Below, piece by piece: positions 1 to 5,841 of a DNA stretch of 7,597 nucleotides; positions within the stretch are counted from its first letter, which is position 1; each line of letters opens with the position of its first letter. Position numbers and translations under genes: made by a program. The stretch is from Gammaproteobacteria bacterium (GTDB lineage: Bacteria > Pseudomonadota > Gammaproteobacteria > Xanthomonadales > Marinicellaceae), in contig JAUHZH010000095.1 in the NCBI GenBank assembly GCA_030426065.1, positions 1 to 7,597 on the forward strand, in the 5' to 3' direction. The notes beneath the pieces were generated by a model. It was not told where the DNA came from. It worked only from the letters and a program-made list of their open reading frames with translations, and ran no database searches.

Positions 1-1
1 C

Positions 2-350
2 GGCTGCGACAAGAACATGCCCGCCTGCGCAATGGCCATGGCGCGCATCGACCGGCCCTCGGTGTTCGTCTATGGCGGCACCATCATGCCGGGCGAGGAG
101 CGCCGCGACATCGTCAGCGTGTTCGAAGCCGTCGGCGGCCATTCCGCTGGCACCGTTTCAGATATCCAACTGAAGGAAGTGGAACGCACCGCCATTCCGG
201 GCCCCGGCTCCTGCGGCGGCATGTACACGGCCAACACCATGGCTTCGGCGATTGAAGCCATGGGCCTGTCGCTGCCTTATGACGCTTCTTACCCGGCCAA
301 GAGCCCTGAGAAGCAACGGGCTTGCGAGCGGGCGGCCAAAGCCGCGTTTC
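2..350. other. GC-rich compositional tract inside ilvD
   Basis: By hand count, bases 1-360 are 231/360 G+C (64%) while bases 361-720 are 186/360 (52%). Of the first 46 codons, 43 end in G or C, against 30 of the 46 codons starting at base 362. All three leucine codons before base 350 are CTG; the next is TTG, the codon favoured through the rest of the window. The tract is not uniform: bases 140-186 look closer to the host. The reading frame and protein motifs continue unbroken across the shift. A recombination tract or an assembly join would both fit. Confidence 0.7.
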
Positions 351-1312
351 ATATGTTGACCCAACAGATCAAGCCGAGGGACATCGTCACCAAAGCCAGT
401 TTGATCAACGCTTTCAAAGTGGTCACGGTTTTGGGTGGTTCCACCAACGCCGTGTTACACCTGTTGGCCATCGCACATGCAGCCAAAATCGATCTTAGTT
501 TGCAGGATTTGCAGGCGGTTTCAGACCGCACGCCATTTTTGGCCAACCTCAAACCGAGTGGCAAATACGCCATGCATGATTTACATGACGCCGGTGGCGT
601 CCCAGCGGTGATGAAAATGATGCTGGAAGAGGGCATGCTCGATGGCAGTTGCATGACCGTAACCGGCCAAAGTTTGGCTGAAAACTTGGCATCAGTTCCG
701 TCATTGGCTCACAACCAAAAAGTCATCAAACCCTTGTTCCGTGCGATCAAGAAAACAGGGCACATCCAAATCCTCACAGGCAATGTGGCACCCGAAGGGG
801 CGGTCGCCAAAATCACCGGCAAAGAAGGTGAAAAATTCGTTGGTCAAGCGCGGGTGTTCGACAGTGAGCAAGCTGCCAATCAAGCCATAGCTGCAGGTGT
901 GGTGACAGCTGGAGATGTCGTGGTGATTCGCTATGTGGGGCCGAAGGGCGGACCCGGCATGCCGGAAATGCTGAAGCCAACAGCTGCTTTGATGGGCGCA
1001 GGCCTGGGTCAGGATGTGGCTTTGATCACCGACGGTCGTTTTTCCGGCGGTTCTCATGGTTTTGTTGTCGGACATGTGGCACCTGAAGCGCAAGTGGGTG
1101 GCCCCATTGCCTTACTGAAAGACGGTGACATCATCACGATCGATGCGGTCAACAACAGCTTGTCAGTGGATGTCAGTGAATCCGAGTGGCAACAGCGCAG
1201 GGAAGCTTGGCAACCGAAAGCCACCTACCAAGGCCAAGGGGTGTTGACCAAATACGTTCGTTTGGTTTCTTCAGCGGCCAGTGGCTGCGTTACAGATGGG
1301 AGTGAAGGATGA
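2..1312 (+). CDS. ilvD: Dihydroxy-acid dehydratase, 5' end missing
   Basis: Dehydrates 2,3-dihydroxy-3-methylbutanoate and 2,3-dihydroxy-3-methylpentanoate to the 2-oxo acid precursors of valine and isoleucine; a cytosolic Fe-S enzyme. The reading frame is open from base 2 and gives 436 residues. Full-length members have about 560-615, so roughly 120 N-terminal residues, with the start codon and the first cluster cysteine, lie upstream. Visible motifs, numbered from base 2: GCDKNMP with cluster cysteine C2; GPGSCGGMYTANTM with cluster cysteine C71; VLGGSTNAVLH; YVGPKGGPGMPEML; TDGRFSGGSHGF, which holds the proposed catalytic serine; and a C-terminus ending SSAASGCVTDGSEG. The CDKNMP form marks the shorter bacterial subtype rather than the E. 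coli one. The stop overlaps the ilvG start as ATGA. Bases 2 to about 350 are much richer in GC than the rest of the gene. The family call is secure. Confidence 0.96.
   Translation, partial: GCDKNMPACAMAMARIDRPSVFVYGGTIMPGEERRDIVSVFEAVGGHSAGTVSDIQLKEVERTAIPGPGSCGGMYTANTMASAIEAMGLSLPYDASYPAKSPEKQRACERAAKAAFHMLTQQIKPRDIVTKASLINAFKVVTVLGGSTNAVLHLLAIAHAAKIDLSLQDLQAVSDRTPFLANLKPSGKYAMHDLHDAGGVPAVMKMMLEEGMLDGSCMTVTGQSLAENLASVPSLAHNQKVIKPLFRAIKKTGHIQILTGNVAPEGAVAKITGKEGEKFVGQARVFDSEQAANQAIAAGVVTAGDVVVIRYVGPKGGPGMPEMLKPTAALMGAGLGQDVALITDGRFSGGSHGFVVGHVAPEAQVGGPIALLKDGDIITIDAVNNSLSVDVSESEWQQRREAWQPKATYQGQGVLTKYVRLVSSAASGCVTDGSEG
1298..1302 (+). promoter_or_regulatory. Ribosome binding site of ilvG
   Basis: GGGAG lies six bases before the ATG at 1309, inside the end of ilvD. 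It supports this ATG as the ilvG start and, with the ATGA overlap, suggests reinitiation by ribosomes finishing ilvD. Confidence 0.7.
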
Positions 1313-2982
1313 GTGATCCATTTTGTGGTGACGGTGCATCGGCACTGCTCCATGCTTTGGCTGACTTGGGTGTGACGACCATTTTTGGTTACCCTGGAGG
1401 GGCCATCATGCCGGTTTATGACATCAAACACGTTTTGGTTCGACACGAACAAGGTGCGGTTCATGCCGCCCAAGGTTGGGCTCGGGCCAGTGGTCAACTG
1501 GGTGTTTGTTTGGCCACATCAGGACCAGGTGCCACCAACCTGTTGACGGGTTTGGCCGATGCCTACATGGACTCCACGCCCATTTTGTGTATCACCGGTC
1601 AGGTATTCAAACACCTGTTGGGTACCGATGCCTTTCAAGAAATTGACATCATGGGCATGGCAGCGCCGGTGACCAAATGGGCTTACCAAATCACCGATGC
1701 ATCAGAAGTGTTCCCTGTGCTGGCCAAAGCAGCCCACTTGGCACAATCCGGTCGACCTGGTCCGGTGTTGATCGACATCACCAAAAATGCCCAACAAGAA
1801 GCAGTTTCAGGTCAATTCCAACCTCTGGCAGTTGAAACGAATCAAGCCGTTGTTGACTCAGCCATTGAGCAGGCAGCCGCTTTGATCAATCAGGCCGAGT
1901 CACCCTTGGTCATTGTCGGTCAAGGGGCGGTGCTTTCAGGCTGTCAAGATGAACTGTTGTCATGGTTGTCAACTCAACCGCTGCCTTTGGCTTGTACTGC
2001 TTTGGGTCTGTCAGCGGTTCCCAGTGATCACCCTTGCCACATCGGCATGGTGGGCATGCATGGCCGGTTGGCAGCCAACCAGATGACCAGTGCCTGTGAT
2101 GTTTTGATTGCATTGGGCATGCGGTTTGATGACCGCGTGACCAGCGACGTGTCTCAATATGCCAAACAAGCCAAGGTGGTGCATTTCGACATTGACCCAT
2201 CAGAAATCAACAAAAATGTGGTCGCTGATGTGGCCGTTCTGGGTGACCTAAAACACAGTTTGCAAGCTTTGTTGCCTCACCTCAAACCCAAGCAGTATCC
2301 CCAATGGTGGCAAAAACACCAAGTTGGCGCAGCGCAAGAGCAGGTGCAGGTGATGTCGAAAGAAGTCCAAGCCCTGGATGGCATCAGCATGGCCATGGTG
2401 ATCCATGCCATCAACCGGGTTCGGACCGATCTGACTTGGGTGACGGATGTGGGCCAACACCAAATGGTGACCTGTCGCTATGCCCAACTCAAGGAACAAC
2501 GCAGTTTCATCACTTCCGGTGGCTTGGGCACCATGGGTTTTTGTTTGCCAGCGGCCATTGGCGCACAAATGGCGGCACCGGATGCCACCGTGGTGGCGGT
2601 GCTGGGCGATGGCGGCATTCAAATGACCATCCAAGAGTTGGCCGTGATCAAACAACACCGATTGCCGGTCAAAATTTTGCTGTTGAACAATGAATACTTG
2701 GGCATGGTGAGGCAATGGCAAGAGCTGTATTTCGATCAACGTTATGCCGAAACCGCCATGGACAACCCCGATTTCAAAACTTTGGCAACCGCTTATGGCA
2801 TTGACTGCTTGCAAGTGGCAGACCCAGCCGAACTGACGGATGTCATCGACGCGTTCTTGTCACATGAGGGTGCGGTTTTGTTGGAAGTCAAAGTCCTCAA
2901 GGAAGGCAACGTTTTTCCCATCATCACACCGGGCCAAGCCGTTCATCAAATGCAAACACAAACAGAAGGAGATCCATCATGA
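1309..2982 (+). CDS. ilvG: Acetolactate synthase, large catalytic subunit
   Basis: ThDP- and FAD-dependent acetohydroxyacid synthase. It condenses two pyruvates to 2-acetolactate (valine/leucine branch) or pyruvate with 2-oxobutanoate to 2-aceto-2-hydroxybutanoate (isoleucine branch). The protein has 557 residues, normal for the family. The N-terminal PYR domain carries FGYPGGAIMPVYD and RHEQGA with the catalytic glutamate E47, then TSGPGATNL and GTDAFQE. A central FAD-type domain spans roughly 190-345. The C-terminal PP domain has the ThDP/Mg motif from G433-D434-G435 to N460-N461, then LGMVRQWQELYF. Start: the ATG at 1309, preceded by GGGAG and overlapping the ilvD stop. One oddity: D38 is followed directly by IKHVLVRHE, where E. 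coli IlvG has six more residues (ALYDGG) after YD. The gene could equally be called ilvB; ilvG is chosen because its partner is a short IlvM-type subunit. Confidence 0.96.
   Translation: MSDPFCGDGASALLHALADLGVTTIFGYPGGAIMPVYDIKHVLVRHEQGAVHAAQGWARASGQLGVCLATSGPGATNLLTGLADAYMDSTPILCITGQVFKHLLGTDAFQEIDIMGMAAPVTKWAYQITDASEVFPVLAKAAHLAQSGRPGPVLIDITKNAQQEAVSGQFQPLAVETNQAVVDSAIEQAAALINQAESPLVIVGQGAVLSGCQDELLSWLSTQPLPLACTALGLSAVPSDHPCHIGMVGMHGRLAANQMTSACDVLIALGMRFDDRVTSDVSQYAKQAKVVHFDIDPSEINKNVVADVAVLGDLKHSLQALLPHLKPKQYPQWWQKHQVGAAQEQVQVMSKEVQALDGISMAMVIHAINRVRTDLTWVTDVGQHQMVTCRYAQLKEQRSFITSGGLGTMGFCLPAAIGAQMAAPDATVVAVLGDGGIQMTIQELAVIKQHRLPVKILLLNNEYLGMVRQWQELYFDQRYAETAMDNPDFKTLATAYGIDCLQVADPAELTDVIDAFLSHEGAVLLEVKVLKEGNVFPIITPGQAVHQMQTQTEGDPS
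2966..2971 (+). promoter_or_regulatory. Strong ribosome binding site of ilvM
   Basis: AAGGAG lies seven bases before the ATG at 2979. It is the best Shine-Dalgarno match in the window and fixes the start of this short gene. Confidence 0.8.
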
Positions 2983-3263
2983 TTTTTTCGATCACAGCCA
3001 ATCACCCCAGCCAAGTGCTGACCAAAACAGCCGCATTGTTTTCGCGTTTTGGTGTGGTGATAGAACAGTGGCACATGAGCCACCAACCCAGCAGTCAGGC
3101 CATGAGTCAACACATCAAGGCACCCTGTGAATGGGACACCGCGCGCCGGATTCAAAAACAATTGATGCGGATGGTGGACATCCATCATGTGGATTGTCAG
3201 GTCACCACTCAGTTGAGCGATTCATCAAGCCATTTGCAAGTGGGGCAAAGCCACAAAAGTTAA
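2979..3263 (+). CDS. ilvM: Acetolactate synthase small subunit, short ACT type
   Basis: Predicted regulatory/activating subunit of the synthase encoded just upstream. The 94 residues form a single ACT-like domain (about 1-76: SITANHPSQVLTK, TAALFSRFGVVIEQW, RRIQKQLMRMVDIHHV) and a short polar tail. The length matches IlvM of E. coli enzyme II (about 87) and is well below IlvN/IlvH types, which are about 160 or more when they carry a C-terminal domain. By eye against IlvH, the valine-site glycine (G14) aligns with Q12 and the asparagine N29 aligns with V27, so feedback inhibition by valine is probably weak or absent; this is inference. Start: the ATG at 2979 with a strong AAGGAG, overlapping the ilvG stop by four bases. 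Identity rests on position as well as on modest sequence similarity. Confidence 0.85.
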   Translation: MIFSITANHPSQVLTKTAALFSRFGVVIEQWHMSHQPSSQAMSQHIKAPCEWDTARRIQKQLMRMVDIHHVDCQVTTQLSDSSSHLQVGQSHKS

Positions 3264-3276
3264 AACATTTTTTCAT

Positions 3277-3295
3277 TCTGAATGATGCATTCAGA
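3277..3295 (+). other. Intercistronic hairpin between ilvM and ilvC
   Basis: The bases read TCTGAATG-ATG-CATTCAGA, a perfect 8-bp stem (3277-3284 with 3288-3295) and a 3-base loop in the only gap between ilv genes. It begins 14 bases after the ilvM stop and ends 23 bases before the ilvC ATG. No T-run follows it on either strand, so it is not an intrinsic terminator. It could stabilise or mark an mRNA processing point that raises ilvC relative to the upstream genes. Confidence 0.6.
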
Positions 3296-3304
3296 CCCAA
3301 TAAA

Positions 3305-3309
3305 GAGAG
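3305..3309 (+). promoter_or_regulatory. Ribosome binding site of ilvC
   Basis: GAGAG lies nine bases before the ATG at 3319. It is a moderate Shine-Dalgarno match just downstream of the intercistronic hairpin, so ilvC can be translated independently of ilvM. Confidence 0.55.
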
Positions 3310-3318
3310 TAAATAACC

Positions 3319-4359
3319 ATGACAGTAATTAATTTTGGCGGCACCAAAGAGCAAGTCGTCACACAACAAGATTTTCCTTTGAGTCAAGCCAAGAACCACT
3401 TGGAAGGGCACAAAGTGGCCGTTTTGGGCTACGGTGTGCAAGGGCCCGGGCAAGCCATGAATTTGAGAGACAATGGCATCGATGTGGTGGTTGGCCAAAG
3501 GCCCAACAGCCCATCATGGGACAAAGCCGTGGATGATGGGTGGCGGCCTGGAGTTGATCTGTTTGATTTGGCAGAAGCCACACAACAGGCCGATGTCGTG
3601 ATGGTGCTGCTGTCGGATGCTGGGTTGATTTCAGCCTGGCCCACCATCAAAGACAACCTCAATGCCCATGATACCGTGTACTTCTCACATGGTTTTGGCA
3701 TCACCTACGCAGAACAAACCGGTGTGGTTCCACCTGATGATGTGGATGTGGTTTTGGTCGCCCCCAAAGGGTCAGGAACATCTCTGCGCCGTTTGTTTTT
3801 GGCCAAGCAAGGCTTGAATGCCAGCTACGCCGTACATCAAGACGTCACCGGCGGTGCCAAAGAGATGGCTTGTGCTTTGGGCATGGCCATTGGCGCAGGT
3901 TACCTGTTTGAGACTGATTTCAAAAAGGAAGTTTTTTCTGACTTGACCGGTGAACGCGGTGTGTTGATGGGTGCTTTGGCCGGCTTGATTGAAGCCCAAT
4001 ACCAGGTGCTCAGGAAACATGGACATTCGCCCTCAGAAGCCTTCAATGAAACGGTGGAAGAATTGACCCAAAGCTTGATGCCTTTGGTGGCCGAACACGG
4101 CATGGATTGGATGTATGCCAACACTTCTGCCACTGCACAACGCGGTGCTTTGGATTGGCGCCACCGTTTCAGAGAAGCCAATTTACCGTTGTTTGACGAC
4201 CTGTATCAAAGTGTCGCTTCTGGCAAAGAAGCCGAGCGCGTGATCGAGGCCAATCGCCAGTCGGGTTATCGAGAAGCCTTGAATCAAGAATTACAAACCA
4301 TCAGGAGTTCAGAGTTGTGGCAAGCAGGTGCAGCGGTGCGGTCTCTTCGCCCAGAATGA
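3319..4359 (+). CDS. ilvC: Ketol-acid reductoisomerase, fungal/Bacteroidetes-like type
   Basis: Mg- and NADPH-dependent enzyme that rearranges and reduces 2-acetolactate or 2-aceto-2-hydroxybutanoate to the dihydroxy acids used by IlvD. The 346 residues are class I length. The N-terminal Rossmann fold has GYGVQGPGQ at 38-45 and the coenzyme loop GQRPNSPSW at 59-67; R61 and the nearby serines suggest NADPH. Active-site residues visible are H125 (FSHGF), K150 (VAPKGSG), Mg ligands D208 and E212 (SDLTGER), and E244 and E248 (FNETVEE). The motifs GYGVQGPGQAMNLRDNG, SHGFGITYAEQTG, NGHSPSEAFNETVEE-like text, MDWMYANTSATAQRGALDW and the ending VRSLRPE match what I recall of Bacteroides IlvC and yeast Ilv5 far better than the usual proteobacterial enzyme. 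The stop overlaps the ilvA start. The function is secure; the lineage statement is from memory. Confidence 0.96.
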   Translation: MTVINFGGTKEQVVTQQDFPLSQAKNHLEGHKVAVLGYGVQGPGQAMNLRDNGIDVVVGQRPNSPSWDKAVDDGWRPGVDLFDLAEATQQADVVMVLLSDAGLISAWPTIKDNLNAHDTVYFSHGFGITYAEQTGVVPPDDVDVVLVAPKGSGTSLRRLFLAKQGLNASYAVHQDVTGGAKEMACALGMAIGAGYLFETDFKKEVFSDLTGERGVLMGALAGLIEAQYQVLRKHGHSPSEAFNETVEELTQSLMPLVAEHGMDWMYANTSATAQRGALDWRHRFREANLPLFDDLYQSVASGKEAERVIEANRQSGYREALNQELQTIRSSELWQAGAAVRSLRPE

Positions 4360-5603
4360 GCCATGATTGGTTGACCCAAGCGCAAGCGGCTCAAAGCCGC
4401 TTGCGTGCAGTGATTGATGCCACACCATTACAACGGGAACGGCATTATTCACAGCTGTTGGGTGTTGAAGTGTGGCTCAAAAGGGAAGACTTGCATGCCG
4501 TCAGGTCGTACAAGATCCGAGGCGCCTACAACAAAATGGCCAAGCTCAAATCACAAGGTCAGTTGGGTCAGGCGGTGGTTTGTGCCAGTGCCGGCAACCA
4601 CGCGCAAGGGGTGGCACAATCATGCCAACTGTTGGGCGTGTCGGCACACATCTTCATGCCAGTGACCACGCCACAGCAGAAAGTGTTTCAAGTGCGGGCC
4701 GTGGGTGGCGATGCGGTGGAAATTCATTTGGTTGGTGACCATTTTGATCAAGCCCGCGATGCGGCTGTGGCCATGGCTGTGTCGCATCAGTGGCCCTACA
4801 TTCCGCCTTTCGACGATGAAGACATCATTGCAGGTCAAGCCACCATTGCTTTGGAGATGATTGAACAGATGGCGCAGGCTCCTGACTGGGTATTTGTGCC
4901 AATTGGCGGTGGCGGCGTGGCTGCGGGCATGGCTTCACTGATCAAATCTCAATGGCCTCAAACCCGCGTCATCGGCGTTGAGCCGGATGGGGCGGCTTCC
5001 ATGGCTTGGGCCAAAAAACATGGCAAGCCACAAGCGTTGGAGTGCATTGACCCTTTTGTTGATGGTGCAGCGGTTCAGCAGGTGGGGCAGTTGACTTTCG
5101 ACCTCTGTCAAAAACACCTGGATGGTTTGATCAGTGTGCCGAATGGATTGGTGTGTCAGACTCTGTTGTCACTTTATAACCGCAGCGGCATCGTCGCAGA
5201 ACCGGCCGGTGCATTGGCATTGTCTGGTGTGCAGCAAGTCAAAGACATCAAGTCAGGTGATCGGGTGGTGGCTTTGATATCAGGCAGCAACAACGACGTC
5301 AGCCGGATGGGGGAAATCAGGGAGCGGGCCCATTTGTATTCAGGTCAACTGCATTATTTTTTGGTTCAATTTCCGCAACGTGCCGGTGCCCTCAAGCAAT
5401 TTGTCTGTGATGTTTTGGGTCCTGAGGATGACATCACTTATTTTCAATACCAGAAGAAACACCACAGGGAACTGGGACCCGTGGTGGTGGGGATAGAGCA
5501 AGGTGTGGGTGATGTGAGCGGTTTGATGGCACGCATGCAATCAGCGTCCATGCCTTACCGGTACCTGAATGAATCGCCGGATTTGTATTCCTTGTTGGTT
5601 TGA
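4356..5603 (+). CDS. ilvA: Biosynthetic threonine dehydratase, one regulatory domain
   Basis: PLP-dependent deamination of L-threonine to 2-oxobutanoate and ammonia, the first committed step of isoleucine synthesis. The protein has 415 residues. The catalytic domain (about 1-320) shows REDLHAVRSYKIRGAYNK with the Schiff-base lysine K53, SAGNHAQG at 78-85 and the PLP-phosphate loop GGGG at 184-187. A C-terminal ACT-like domain (about 325-415) contains HYFLVQFPQRAGALKQFV and ends ESPDLYSLLV. One such domain, as in Bacillus and Corynebacterium enzymes, contrasts with two in the 514-residue E. coli IlvA. Having the domain argues for the feedback-regulated biosynthetic enzyme rather than catabolic TdcB. 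Start: the ATG at 4356 overlapping the ilvC stop (ATGA) and matching the usual N-terminus. An in-frame GTG at 4317 lies inside ilvC and adds residues with no family support. No good Shine-Dalgarno precedes the ATG, so translation is probably coupled to ilvC. Confidence 0.95.
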   Translation: MSHDWLTQAQAAQSRLRAVIDATPLQRERHYSQLLGVEVWLKREDLHAVRSYKIRGAYNKMAKLKSQGQLGQAVVCASAGNHAQGVAQSCQLLGVSAHIFMPVTTPQQKVFQVRAVGGDAVEIHLVGDHFDQARDAAVAMAVSHQWPYIPPFDDEDIIAGQATIALEMIEQMAQAPDWVFVPIGGGGVAAGMASLIKSQWPQTRVIGVEPDGAASMAWAKKHGKPQALECIDPFVDGAAVQQVGQLTFDLCQKHLDGLISVPNGLVCQTLLSLYNRSGIVAEPAGALALSGVQQVKDIKSGDRVVALISGSNNDVSRMGEIRERAHLYSGQLHYFLVQFPQRAGALKQFVCDVLGPEDDITYFQYQKKHHRELGPVVVGIEQGVGDVSGLMARMQSASMPYRYLNESPDLYSLLV

Positions 5604-5752
5604 CCATTGTAACTGTGAGCCGAATGTATCAAAATGGAGGATTGAATTAAACGGACTGCAAGGAGAGACCTCTGCATAAGTCGTGAATCATGCAAAAAAG
5701 TTTAAAATCCTAAATGGCTGCGTCAGCAAACTGAGCAATAGCAAGCTATTAC

Positions 5753-5780
5753 TTGAATTTACTTCCTTGCCCTTTAGAAT
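5753..5780 (+). promoter_or_regulatory. Possible sigma70-type promoter facing lolC
   Basis: TTGAAT (5753-5758, four of six matches to TTGACA) is separated by 16 bases from TAGAAT (5775-5780, five of six matches to TATAAT). Both lie in the right arm of the palindromic element. Transcription would start near 5787, giving a leader of about 55 bases before the lolC ATG. The call rests on sequence resemblance only, and AT-rich arms produce such matches by chance. Confidence 0.35.
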
Positions 5781-5795
5781 TTTAATTCTTTTTTT
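5776..5795 (+). terminator. Weak hairpin plus T-run, possible terminator after ilvA
   Basis: A short AT-rich stem agaat-ttta-attct (5776-5789) runs into a T-run reaching 5795. The stem alone is weak, but read-through RNA from ilvA could fold the whole palindrome, and no other terminator is visible between ilvA and lolC. It overlaps the proposed promoter, so at most one of the two readings may matter. Confidence 0.25.
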
Positions 5796-5841
5796 CAAAG
5801 ACCCAGACTTATGAAGAGGTCTCTTGGAATCAAAAGACACC

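Larger units (their letters stand above)
5664..5824. mobile_element. 161-bp palindromic MITE-like element
   Basis: The ends are a 19-bp inverted repeat, agagacctctgcataagtc at 5664-5682 and its complement at 5806-5824, with one mismatch. The symmetry continues inward: the A-run and TTAAAATCCTAAATGG-like block at about 5694-5717 pairs with about 5770-5795, and the centre is a hairpin aatagc-aa-gctatt at 5737-5750, at the exact middle of the element. The whole unit could fold into one long imperfect hairpin. It encodes no protein, so it looks like a non-autonomous miniature inverted-repeat element; the GAGACC ends recall some IS5-type insertion sequences, which is only a resemblance. No clean target duplication is visible. 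It separates ilvA from lolC and ends 17 bases before the lolC ATG. Confidence 0.75.

Noticed and set aside
2304..2693. 129-codon plus-strand open frame overlapping ilvG in another frame
   Set aside because: It is a shifted reading of the conserved ilvG sequence with low-complexity composition and no start signal.
2248..2814. 188-codon open frame on the minus strand inside ilvG
   Set aside because: It lies wholly opposite a conserved gene, shows no recognisable motif and is rich in His and Gln, as expected for the complement of this codon use.
3277..3295. ilvM-ilvC hairpin as an intrinsic terminator
   Set aside because: No U-run follows the stem in RNA from either strand; the T-run at 3269-3273 precedes it on the plus strand.
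4317..4355. GTG start giving IlvA 13 extra N-terminal residues
   Set aside because: It lies inside the ilvC reading frame, has no family support, and the ATG at 4356 forms the ATGA overlap seen at other junctions of this operon.
5607..5632. TTGTAA and TATCAA as a promoter just after ilvA
   Set aside because: The spacing is only 14 bases and the boxes match the consensus poorly.
5662..5828. GGA at 5662-5664 and 5826-5828 as a target-site duplication
   Set aside because: Accepting it would leave two unpaired bases on the right end of an otherwise symmetric element, and a three-base match is easily due to chance.
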